A DNA stretch of 64,000 nucleotides from Brucella tritici. Its GTDB lineage: Bacteria > Pseudomonadota > Alphaproteobacteria > Rhizobiales > Rhizobiaceae. The notes beneath the pieces were generated by a model, which was given only the letters and a program-made list of their open reading frames with translations, was not told the DNA's origin and searched no databases. The DNA lies in the NCBI RefSeq assembly GCF_008932295.1, contig NZ_WBWA01000002.1:1-64000 (forward strand), read 5' to 3'. Both the position numbers and the translations under genes were made by a program. Of this stretch, positions 39,531 through 47,856 are shown piece after piece; the first letter of the stretch is position 1, and the number at the start of each line of letters is the position of its first letter.

Positions 39531-40372
39531 CAATCAATCTCGAAAGTTACCCGTCGCCGGACGTGATCGAACCGATTGAGTTCGAGCAAATACTTGCCGA
39601 CATGCAGGATGAGCTAATTCGTTTGTTTCCTGCAATCGAACCTACGCTCGCGCTGGAAAGCGCGCTTTCAAATAAGTTGCTGCAAGTTGCGGCATTCCGG
39701 GAAATCCTTGTCCGTGCTCGCGTCAATGATGCAGCCCGGGCAAACCTCTTGGCGTTTGCAACGGGTGCGGACCTTGAACACCTTGCGGCGTTCTATGATG
39801 TCGAGAAATTGGAAGGGGAAGACGACGAGGCTTTCCGCAGCCGGACAATTCTCGCCATCCAAGCCCGTTCACCTGCGGGGGGTGCGAACTGGTATAAAGC
39901 GGCGGCCAGACGTGCCGACGTTCGTATCCGGGACGTTGCCGTCTATCGTGAGGATTTCTGGCCGATTATTCACGTCGCCATTCTATCCCGCGAAAACGAC
40001 GGCATTCCCGATGCTGTTATGCTTGACGCGGTTCGGACGATCGTCACGAGCGACGACGTACGGCCGTTAAACGATACGGTTGTCGTCGAAGCGGCTGTCC
40101 AGAACCGGACGGACATTGAGGCGAATGTTTGGCTACTTCCGTCGGCTCCGCTCGCGGATTTGACGCCGCTTCAAGATGCTCTGCGGAAGGCTTGGACAAC
40201 GGAAACCGGGATCGGCTTCGACCTCGTGCCGTCTTGGGTTGAGGCGCGCTTGCATATGGCAGGCGTCCAGCGTGTGGAAATGCTTAGTCCGAGCGCCCCT
40301 CTCGTCGCAGCGCCCGGCACTGCAATCGCCATAGGCGAGATAAAACTCAACTACATGGGGCGCGATTACTGA
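39527..40372 (+). CDS. baseplate assembly protein J
   Basis: A 281-residue gpJ-like wedge protein. Typical parts are FEQILADMQDELIRLFP, LLAFATGADLEHLAAFY and GGANWYKAAARRADVRIRDV; the C-terminus has the FDLVPSWVEARLHMAGVQ strand. ATGA overlap with W and ATGATG overlap with I. Confidence 0.92.
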   Translation: MTINLESYPSPDVIEPIEFEQILADMQDELIRLFPAIEPTLALESALSNKLLQVAAFREILVRARVNDAARANLLAFATGADLEHLAAFYDVEKLEGEDDEAFRSRTILAIQARSPAGGANWYKAAARRADVRIRDVAVYREDFWPIIHVAILSRENDGIPDAVMLDAVRTIVTSDDVRPLNDTVVVEAAVQNRTDIEANVWLLPSAPLADLTPLQDALRKAWTTETGIGFDLVPSWVEARLHMAGVQRVEMLSPSAPLVAAPGTAIAIGEIKLNYMGRDY

Positions 40373-41181
40373 TGATCGAACGTATCGCATTGCTTCCGGG
40401 CAATGCGACGGCGCTGGAAAAGGCATTCTCGGAGGCTCTTGACCGAACCCCGGAACTGTCGCCCGGCATCGTCGAATTGCGCGGGTTCAAGTTTCATCCG
40501 ATCGACAGTGTTATTCCGTATCTCGTCGCGGAGTATGGCTTGTCAGAGGTCGCCGAGTTCCTCCCCAACCTGCGGGACGTCATTCGCGAAGGTATCCAAT
40601 GGCAGCGAATTATTGGAACGCCCGCAGCGATCCACAAGGCATTACGCTGGATAAATCACGATGGTGATATCGAGGAGTTTCCGGCGACGGCGCGCAAATG
40701 GTGGTGGTTTCAAGTCCACCTCCCGTTTGAACCGACCAACACTCAATTCTTGCGGCCGACAACGCAACTTGTTCAATCTTCGAAGCCCTTACGCTCAGAA
40801 TTCGCCCGGCTAACCGCAGGGTGGGACGTCCGCGCATTTCGATTGAACGAGCACCGCCTAAACGGCGGAGCCGGGTTGAACACTTGGTCCGGCACTCGCA
40901 AGGAACCCGGCGGGCCTGTGGTTTCAATTCGCGTCAATCACCGCAAGCAAGTCATCGTCCCGACGGGCGGGCGCGTCGACGTCAAAGAGGTCCAACACAT
41001 TGAGATGGTTCGAACCGTCAAATCGATCATTCCAGTGAACCAGCTTTCGGCGCGTTTCGCATCGCTGGCGGCGGTTCGGGTCGAGTACCGCAACCGCGCA
41101 ACGGTCGCATTCCAGAATGCGCCGTTTGTTCATCAACCTTTCGGTGCTCCGGTGCCGCGTGTCCAAACAGGATTAGAATAA
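40372..41181 (+). CDS. tail protein I
   Basis: A 269-residue gpI-like baseplate protein: LPGNATALEKAFSEAL, FLPNLRDVIREGIQWQRIIG and AIHKALRWI are conserved in the N-terminal 120 residues. The C-terminal half (jelly-roll-like, QVHLPFEPTN...) is longer than in P2 gpI (176 residues) and may bind the fibre or DUF4815 protein. Confidence 0.85.
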   Translation: MIERIALLPGNATALEKAFSEALDRTPELSPGIVELRGFKFHPIDSVIPYLVAEYGLSEVAEFLPNLRDVIREGIQWQRIIGTPAAIHKALRWINHDGDIEEFPATARKWWWFQVHLPFEPTNTQFLRPTTQLVQSSKPLRSEFARLTAGWDVRAFRLNEHRLNGGAGLNTWSGTRKEPGGPVVSIRVNHRKQVIVPTGGRVDVKEVQHIEMVRTVKSIIPVNQLSARFASLAAVRVEYRNRATVAFQNAPFVHQPFGAPVPRVQTGLE

Positions 41182-41700
41182 ATGGCTGTCTTTACCCAAG
41201 ACGGGCGCGTCGCATTGGCGAAAGCGCTCTACGACATGACGCTCTTTCTCGCCGTCGGCGAGGGCCTGCCGGAATGGGACGACCAGCCCCGCCCGACAAC
41301 GCCCGAAGAACAAGCGGCTCAAGATGCCGCATGGTCAATCCTGACCAGCCTCGAAAATGCAGTAGGCATGACGAGAACCCGCGACAAATATTTCGTAGTG
41401 CCCGATCCCAATGGCGAAATTGTCATGGCAGACGGCGCGAAGTTTTCCCAAAGCTCCGAACCGACCGGGTTCATCTTCATCCGGTTTCAACTCGACCTCG
41501 ACGACGCCAGCACAAACACGTTGCGGGAAACAGGCATGTATGTCGGCACAAAATTGGCCGAGAGCGTGCCCGCCGGGGAGATGTATATCCCCGTCGCCAA
41601 TGTCGTCGATCTTGGGAAAATGATCGAGGTCGATCGCTTCTCGCCAATCATTCGCGATGGCTCGATCGGCCAGACATTCACTTTCGTTCTGACAATGTGA
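41182..41700 (+). CDS. tail-associated protein (unknown)
   Basis: A 172-residue protein beginning immediately after the gpI stop. It has AKALYDMTLFLAVGEG, as in small proteins located between gpI and fibre genes, and TNTLRETGMYVGTKL. Probably attaches the large DUF4815 protein or fibre; evidence is positional. Confidence 0.6.
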   Translation: MAVFTQDGRVALAKALYDMTLFLAVGEGLPEWDDQPRPTTPEEQAAQDAAWSILTSLENAVGMTRTRDKYFVVPDPNGEIVMADGAKFSQSSEPTGFIFIRFQLDLDDASTNTLRETGMYVGTKLAESVPAGEMYIPVANVVDLGKMIEVDRFSPIIRDGSIGQTFTFVLTM

Positions 41701-41706
41701 GGTGCC

Positions 41707-44700
41707 ATGAGCAGCATCATTAAGCGCGCCGGTTACGGCGATCGATTTGATCGTGCGTTACGTCGCCACGCAATCGCGTTTCAGGACGTCGGCCGCGACA
41801 AAAAGGGCATCTACCTTCAATCGACTGACTTGAATGAAATGCAGTCGATGAACATCGACCACATGCGGCGCGGGTTTGATTATATCCTTCAAGACGGTCG
41901 CGTCATGGATGGTCAAGACCCCGTCGTCGAAATCGAAGACGACGACCACATTCGCGTGCGGCTCCCTGCCTGCCCGATCTATATCGAAGGTATCGTCCAC
42001 GACGTGCCTGCGGCGACCTTTGTTCTTCCCAACAAGGGCGACCTGACTATCGGTGTGAGGAGCACTCAAGTCCTCATAACAGACGTGGTCGACGTCGATT
42101 TGAAAGGTTCGATCCCCGGCACAGAAGCCTATATGGAGGAAGGTCCAAGCCGCATCGAAATCACGGTGATTTGGGGTCATTCGCAGGACGGCGATCCCTC
42201 CCCGCTGGTTTCGGTATATCAGGTTCGAGACGGTGTTATCCTCACGACTTCAACCAACATCGACTTTTCGGAAATCTACAAGGCCATTGAAGGCTATTCG
42301 CGCGAGAGCAACGGCTCTTATGTCTTCAACGGCTTCCTGATTACTGCGCTCGGCCCGAAGCCGGACGGAAAGCAGGGGTTCTCCGTTTCAGAAGGAACGG
42401 CCTATGTGAACGGCCGCCGCATCGTGCGGCGACAATCATATCCGTTTGATGTTGAGGAAAAGCCGGACCTTCGCAACGTCGACGCCGAGCCGCACCCGTT
42501 TACCGAGGCGACCGGCGGAACGCAGACGTTCAAGGTGTCCAAGGCACCGATTTCGAGCGTTCGTCGGGTAACAGTGGAAAAGGAGGTCACTGAAAGCGTC
42601 CTTCACGGGCCTTATTCCGGTGTCGTCGATCCGCTGGAACACCCGTCGGTCACTGCGATCCTTGAAATCAAACAGGGCAGTACGGTCTATACCTCGCCCG
42701 CAAGCTGGTTGCTTTCGCAGGGTCAAATTGACTGGTCGCCGTCCGGCGCGGAACCCGCGCCCGGAACGACCTACACGGTCAAATATCGGTACAACGAGAA
42801 TATCCAGCCGGACGAGGTCACCCGCGACAGCGTCACGGTGACCGGGGCGGCCAAGGATACGAACGTTCTTATCGACTATGCATACAAGCTGCCTCGCATA
42901 GACGCTGTTTGCATGGATATGACCGGGTCAATGGTTTACGTGACGGGCACTTCTGCGGTGTCTCGCCCGCGCCCTCCGATTGTATCGGACAGCATGATCG
43001 AACTCGCCCGGATTTCGAACGATTGGGGTCAAAAGCCCCTCGTCGAGGTTACCGGCGTCCGGAATGTGCCTTACAGCGAAATTCAGGACATTCGAACGAT
43101 GTTGCTCGACGTGTACGACCTCGTTGCGCAGGAACGTCTTAAGAACGACGTCTCCGCTCGCGATGTTGGCGCAAAGCGTGGCCTGTTCGTCGATCCGCTT
43201 CGCAATGACGCCATGCGCGATCAAGGCATCGCACAGACGGCGGCCGTTTTCGGCGGCAAGATGACCTTGCCGATCTACGCTCGCATGCATGAATTTCCGG
43301 CATTCGTTGGTATCCGTCATCTGGATTTCTCCGAAGTCGCCGTCATTCGCCAGCCACGGCGAAGCAAGGCGATGAAGATCAACCCCTATCAGACATTCAC
43401 TCCGATGCCAGGGCGCGCGAGCGTTGAGCCTTCAACCGACATTTGGACCGATAAGCAAACCGTTTGGACGTCACCGGAAACACAGGCTTTTGAAGCTGGC
43501 GAAGGTGAATTCATTAGCGGTATCTCGCTTGAGCAAAGGGTCGAGAAAGTCAGCGAGCGCGTAGTCAACGCCGAATTCATTCGGCAGCGGGACGTTAACT
43601 TCCGGCTGGAAGGCTTCATCGAAAATGAAACTTTGGTGCTCGTCGAGTTCGATGGCGTGCCCGTCGTGCCTACCGTGTCGGGGCCTGCCGACGAGGACGG
43701 TGTAATTTCGGGGCATTTCACCACGCCGCCGAACATTCCGGCCGGTTCGAAGTCCATTTACTTTGAAGGCTCTGTCGGAACGGAAGCTGGCTGCACCTAC
43801 GTCGGACGCGGTTCGATCACGGTTGAGGAGTATCGCCTTACGTCGTCGCTCGAAACAACGACGGATACGATGCCCCAACCCGTCGTCAATAACACCGTCA
43901 TCAATAACGTGACGAACGTCACCAACGTGACGAATGTTGCGGCGAATAACTCGACGCCGATCCGCAGAGAGGGCGGAAGCGATGGCGGCGGCGGGCACGA
44001 TCCGCTTGCACAGACTTTTACGCTCGCTCAATCGTGGTGCCTCTCGGGCATCCGACTGATGTGCGCAAAAGTGGGATCGCGAAGCAACTCGATTGCGGTA
44101 CAGCTTCGAACGGTTGAGGTCGGCATGCCGACGCAAACCGTTCTTGCCGAAGCGTTCGTTCCCGGTACTGATCTTGTCGAAGGCGAAGTCTTTACAGCAC
44201 GTTTCAACTTCCCGGTTTTCATCCAAGGTGGCCGGGAATTTTCATTCGTGGCGCTAACGGACGACGCGGAGCATGCGTTGTTTGTGGCCGAGATTGGCAA
44301 GATCGACCTCGACACGAACGCGGTCATTTCGGAGCAACCGTTTACCGTCGGAGTACTGCTTTCATCGTCGAACGCTTCGACTTGGACCGTTCACAACGAG
44401 GCTGACCTCTGGTTTGAAATGCTCGGCTGTCGCTTTGACCCTGTCGAGCGGGTTGTCCCAATTGGCACGTTCAAGGCGAACAAAATGTCTGACGTGATTA
44501 TTCGTGCTGGCGTCGAATACCCCGACCCTTCGGTCGATATCTCGATCCGGCTCCGCCGACCAAGCGGCGAAGTAATCACTTCGGCACCCTCGCAGACGAT
44601 CCGGTTCGACGAGTATATCCAGAATGAGGATATTCAAGTCGAGGCAGTCTTGCGCGGAACCGAACGCATAACGCCGTTCTTGTTCCCCGATATCCAGATT

Positions 44701-45021
44701 ATCGAGGGCGAGTTACAGACCACCGCGAACTATGCAACGCGAGCAATAGACGCTGCCGACACAAACAAAGTGTTGGTGACGCTCGACGCCCGCTTGCCTG
44801 CCGGTTCCTCCGCGACGGTCCAAATTGGAATGCCGGGCAATTACCCGAACATTCCGGTTTCGAGTGCAACCCAACTCGGCGACGGCCTCGTCGAGCAAAC
44901 CTTTATTCGATCCGCCTACCCGGCGGCCCTCCTCGATGCGCGCACGTTGATTACGATTACCGGCACGCCAGCGGCGCGGCCGGAGTTGTCGGCGGTTCGC
45001 ATGCTACTTTCAAAGGTGTGA
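41707..45021 (+). CDS. DUF4815 tail/baseplate protein (large)
   Basis: A 1104-residue virion protein. The N-terminal 600 residues match DUF4815 (GRDKKGIYLQSTDLNEMQSM near 30; FRHE-free, beta-rich), and DLVAQERLKNDVSARDVGAKRGLFVDP in the middle is a typical stretch. Around residue 725 there is a repeat TNVTNVTNV that resembles a flexible or beta-helical connector, then DPLAQTF and a C-terminal beta domain. It probably forms a peripheral baseplate arm that carries receptor-binding parts. Confidence 0.82.
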   Translation: MSSIIKRAGYGDRFDRALRRHAIAFQDVGRDKKGIYLQSTDLNEMQSMNIDHMRRGFDYILQDGRVMDGQDPVVEIEDDDHIRVRLPACPIYIEGIVHDVPAATFVLPNKGDLTIGVRSTQVLITDVVDVDLKGSIPGTEAYMEEGPSRIEITVIWGHSQDGDPSPLVSVYQVRDGVILTTSTNIDFSEIYKAIEGYSRESNGSYVFNGFLITALGPKPDGKQGFSVSEGTAYVNGRRIVRRQSYPFDVEEKPDLRNVDAEPHPFTEATGGTQTFKVSKAPISSVRRVTVEKEVTESVLHGPYSGVVDPLEHPSVTAILEIKQGSTVYTSPASWLLSQGQIDWSPSGAEPAPGTTYTVKYRYNENIQPDEVTRDSVTVTGAAKDTNVLIDYAYKLPRIDAVCMDMTGSMVYVTGTSAVSRPRPPIVSDSMIELARISNDWGQKPLVEVTGVRNVPYSEIQDIRTMLLDVYDLVAQERLKNDVSARDVGAKRGLFVDPLRNDAMRDQGIAQTAAVFGGKMTLPIYARMHEFPAFVGIRHLDFSEVAVIRQPRRSKAMKINPYQTFTPMPGRASVEPSTDIWTDKQTVWTSPETQAFEAGEGEFISGISLEQRVEKVSERVVNAEFIRQRDVNFRLEGFIENETLVLVEFDGVPVVPTVSGPADEDGVISGHFTTPPNIPAGSKSIYFEGSVGTEAGCTYVGRGSITVEEYRLTSSLETTTDTMPQPVVNNTVINNVTNVTNVTNVAANNSTPIRREGGSDGGGGHDPLAQTFTLAQSWCLSGIRLMCAKVGSRSNSIAVQLRTVEVGMPTQTVLAEAFVPGTDLVEGEVFTARFNFPVFIQGGREFSFVALTDDAEHALFVAEIGKIDLDTNAVISEQPFTVGVLLSSSNASTWTVHNEADLWFEMLGCRFDPVERVVPIGTFKANKMSDVIIRAGVEYPDPSVDISIRLRRPSGEVITSAPSQTIRFDEYIQNEDIQVEAVLRGTERITPFLFPDIQIIEGELQTTANYATRAIDAADTNKVLVTLDARLPAGSSATVQIGMPGNYPNIPVSSATQLGDGLVEQTFIRSAYPAALLDARTLITITGTPAARPELSAVRMLLSKV

Positions 45022-45024
45022 TAA

Positions 45025-46173
45025 ATGGCCAACACGGCAAACTACAATTGGCCTTTGCCGTCTCCATCCGGCATTCAGATAAATGAGGTCGCAATTTTAG
45101 CGACCTCATTCACGGCGATCGATGCCAAGATCAAGGCATTCGAGACTTCGTTTAGCAATCACAAGCACAAATTCGCCGAGCTGGAAGAAAAACCGACAAC
45201 GCTCGGCGGCTACGGGATCACGGACGGCATGACCGCCGACGAGGTTGCGCAGGCAATCAAAACGGCGGTTGACGACCTTATCAATGGTTCCGGGTCTGCG
45301 CTCGATACGCTAAAAGAGCTTGCCGACGCGCTCGGCAATGACCCGGAGTTTGCGACCACCGTCGGCAACGCCTTGGGCGTCCGCGTCCGGGTTGACGCTG
45401 CGCAGTCCTTTAGCTTAGCCGAAAAAGCGCAAGGCCGTTCCAATATCGATGCGCTCGGAATGGTCGACAAGGGAAAGGCGGACGGGGTTGCCAGCCTCGA
45501 CAGCACCGGCAAGGTGCCTGCCGCTCAACTGCCAGCCCTGACAACGACAGCCACCGTTGGTGCCGCATTAGCCGGCGCTAATGGCAAGGCAACGCCTGAT
45601 GATGGCGACTTTTTCGCCGGGGTGCTCGCTGGCGGTTCGACCCCGTTCAAAACGACATGGGGCAACATCAAAACTGCCATTACGGCTCTCGTGAACGCCA
45701 TCGTTTCGGGAAACATGGCAGGGCGCGCATACCCAAGAAAGGTTGGCGGCGGCGTTGCCAACTTTAACTGGAGCGGCCAAGGCGGGCAGCCTACTTGGGT
45801 TTGGGGCGGCAGCGGCGCAGATGGTGACGCTGGCAATTATTTTGTTTGGAACCCCGCAAACTTTAGCGTGAATTACGCAAATTCTGCGGGCACAGCCGGA
45901 AACGTGGGGGGATGGACCGCGCAGGCGATCATAAATCAAATTGAAAGCCGCGCGGCTGCCTTCGCCGACGACCGAAAGAATGGGTGCGTAACCGACACTC
46001 GCTTTGCCGGATATGTGTCAAACGTAATGGCAAAGGACACAACTTGGAGTGCGCCAAGCGGATATGTCTTCACGGCAGCGGGACGTAATAGCGGTGATCA
46101 GTATACGTTCTATGCGCGTCAATTACAGGTCCACATTCCCTATCAGGGATGGCGGGCCTTTGGAGGTTTCTAA
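45025..46173 (+). CDS. tail fibre protein
   Basis: A 382-residue fibre. The N-terminus attaches to the baseplate; FSNHKHKFAELEEKPTTLGGYGITD is the widespread fibre shaft unit; a Gly/Ala/Asp-rich stretch follows and the C-terminus (QLQVHIPYQGWRAFGGF) ends in aromatic and Gly residues as in trimeric fibre tips. It overlaps the next gene as TAATG, as fibre-chaperone pairs do. Confidence 0.85.
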   Translation: MANTANYNWPLPSPSGIQINEVAILATSFTAIDAKIKAFETSFSNHKHKFAELEEKPTTLGGYGITDGMTADEVAQAIKTAVDDLINGSGSALDTLKELADALGNDPEFATTVGNALGVRVRVDAAQSFSLAEKAQGRSNIDALGMVDKGKADGVASLDSTGKVPAAQLPALTTTATVGAALAGANGKATPDDGDFFAGVLAGGSTPFKTTWGNIKTAITALVNAIVSGNMAGRAYPRKVGGGVANFNWSGQGGQPTWVWGGSGADGDAGNYFVWNPANFSVNYANSAGTAGNVGGWTAQAIINQIESRAAAFADDRKNGCVTDTRFAGYVSNVMAKDTTWSAPSGYVFTAAGRNSGDQYTFYARQLQVHIPYQGWRAFGGF

Positions 46174-46826
46174 TGAAGAACTTCGGCAAAATGGTTGCCT
46201 CGCGAGAAGTTATCGACATTCCCGGCGAACAGATAGGTGTGAATGAAGAAGGGGAGCCAGTTTTCGCCCCCGATCAGAAGCAACCCGTATTGATTTTCCG
46301 GGATGTCAACGGCGCGGACTGGTTCGACTTAGCGAAAGAATATCCGCACGCGTTTTATATCGCTCTCGACGATGAGAACCGCATTATCTCGATGACGGAT
46401 GACTATCAGCATTCACAGATTGCTGACTACAATCTTGTGGGGATTGATAATGATTTCGGTTTTACGTTCGGCCCCGGTGGAACAGTCTATGGAGCAACTT
46501 GGACAGGCTCCGAAATCATATCTCCGGCATCTGATACGGTGCCGGACGAAATAAGCCGTCGTCAATTCTTCCAGCAACTAGCGGTCGCAGGAATTATTAC
46601 GAACGCGGAAGCCCTCGCAGCCATGAAATCGGGGGCGGTCCCGCAGGCTTTGCAAGCGATCATCGATGCGTTGCCGACTGAACAAGATCGGTTTAACGCC
46701 GAAATGCTTGTAATCGGCGCGGATACTTTCAACCGCTTGCATGCCCTCACTGAAACGGTCCGTCTGGCAATGCAGTGGACCGAAGAACAGCGGGATAGTT
46801 TTTGGCTGGAAGCTTCTAAGCTTTAG
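46173..46826 (+). CDS. tail fibre assembly-like protein
   Basis: A 217-residue protein. The C-terminal segment RRQFFQQLAVAGIITNAEA is common to phage fibre-associated and assembly proteins, and the N-terminal part is a small beta domain. Immediately downstream of the fibre gene with an overlapping start, so a fibre chaperone or cap is likely. Confidence 0.65.
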   Translation: MKNFGKMVASREVIDIPGEQIGVNEEGEPVFAPDQKQPVLIFRDVNGADWFDLAKEYPHAFYIALDDENRIISMTDDYQHSQIADYNLVGIDNDFGFTFGPGGTVYGATWTGSEIISPASDTVPDEISRRQFFQQLAVAGIITNAEALAAMKSGAVPQALQAIIDALPTEQDRFNAEMLVIGADTFNRLHALTETVRLAMQWTEEQRDSFWLEASKL

Positions 46827-46899
46827 TCGAATAGGGTCTGTTTTCGATTGAAATGTGAAGTGGCCGCAGTTATTTAAGCTTTGCTTATTGGGGGCTTTC

Positions 46900-47724
46900 A
46901 TGGACGGGTCAAACTTCGCATCGGCGTTGCCCATTGTTATGGCAGCGTCGGACGAGCATTACTTTCGAAAACATGCGGTTGGTTTTGCAAAATCGGCGCT
47001 TGCGGCGGGTCACAATGTTCATTTGGTTGTCTCACCTGCACCGGGGCCGGGGCTTCCGAAGCGTGCAAGGCAGATAGAAAAGGACGTCGTTACGCCTTTT
47101 CTTGCTCGATTTGCAGCATCTGAAATTGCCCGCTTGGTTGTTGAAGTGGTCGAGAACCCTCGCGCTACAGCAGAAATGACAGACAACGAGGCCGTGGTTT
47201 TTTATCAATCGCTGCGTTTCTTCTATCTTCCGTCACTTCTTCGGAACTACTGCCGACCGATTGTTGTCCTCGACATTGACAGTTTGGTCATGCAACCAAT
47301 TCCTGTCAGACGTGACGCCGAAGTGGGGCTATACCTCCGGCTTGGCTATCAGAAGGGAAAGACTGACTTCGAACGCGAAGGAATGCAGGTTCTCGGAGCA
47401 ATGGTCTATGCCGATCCGAAGGGCGCGTCGTTCTTTGATGAAGTTGGCGAATATCTCGACCGTAATCAAAGACGTTACTACGTTGACCAACACGCGCTTT
47501 ATCGCACGTACTTGGCTAATGAAGATGTGCGAATTTTTGACATCGCCGAAACAGGCTGGCTCGACTGGACCTTCAAACCCGGCGCGACGGTCTGGACTGC
47601 GAAAGGCAAGAAGAAGCGCAGAAATCTAACCTACGTGCGCGAACGATTGCGACTAGAAGGGCGTGGCGTTCTGGCCTCCGCCATTGTCTTGACGGGATAC
47701 GCTCTTGGGTTGATCCGCACGTAG
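46900..47724 (+). CDS. glycosyltransferase-like protein in the fibre locus
   Basis: A protein of about 274 residues (289 if GTG at 46855 is used). The pattern SLRFFYLPSLLRNYCR followed by PIVVLDIDSLVMQPI is the nucleotide-sugar and metal-binding strand of GT-A enzymes (DxD as DID), and QVLGAMVYADPKG with YYVDQHALY are further typical parts. A hydrophobic C-terminus (VLASAIVLTGYALGLI) may tether it to the membrane. Lying between fibre and terminators, it could modify fibre or host surface glycan; ATG at 46900 preferred on family grounds. Confidence 0.65.
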   Translation: MDGSNFASALPIVMAASDEHYFRKHAVGFAKSALAAGHNVHLVVSPAPGPGLPKRARQIEKDVVTPFLARFAASEIARLVVEVVENPRATAEMTDNEAVVFYQSLRFFYLPSLLRNYCRPIVVLDIDSLVMQPIPVRRDAEVGLYLRLGYQKGKTDFEREGMQVLGAMVYADPKGASFFDEVGEYLDRNQRRYYVDQHALYRTYLANEDVRIFDIAETGWLDWTFKPGATVWTAKGKKKRRNLTYVRERLRLEGRGVLASAIVLTGYALGLIRT

Positions 47725-47730
47725 AAAAAG

Positions 47731-47751
47731 AGCCGCTTCCGGGCGGCTTTT
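47731..47751 (+). terminator. tandem terminator 1 of 3
   Basis: Stem AGCCGC / GCGGCT, loop TTCCGG, then TTTT; just after the glycosyltransferase-like gene. Confidence 0.75.
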
Positions 47752-47763
47752 CTGTTTCCAACG

Positions 47764-47788
47764 ACCGCCCTTGAGGCGGTTTTTTTTT
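47764..47788 (+). terminator. tandem terminator 2 of 3
   Basis: Stem ACCGCC / GGCGGT, loop CTTGA, then nine T. Confidence 0.85.
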
Positions 47789-47797
47789 ATGCCCGAA

Positions 47798-47826
47798 AGC
47801 CCGGCCATCGCGCCGGGCTTTTTTGT
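47798..47826 (+). terminator. tandem terminator 3 of 3
   Basis: Stem AGCCCGGC / GCCGGGCT, loop CATCGC, then a T-rich tail. Only 30 bases remain to the sheath ATG. Confidence 0.9.
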
Positions 47827-47856
47827 TTTTGCATTGCTCACAAAGGAGACTTGAGC

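Noticed and set aside
40700..40715. Further GTGGTGGTT (reverse AACCACCAC) inside the gpI gene
   Set aside because: It encodes a Trp-rich stretch and is not near a start codon on the matching strand; treated as chance.
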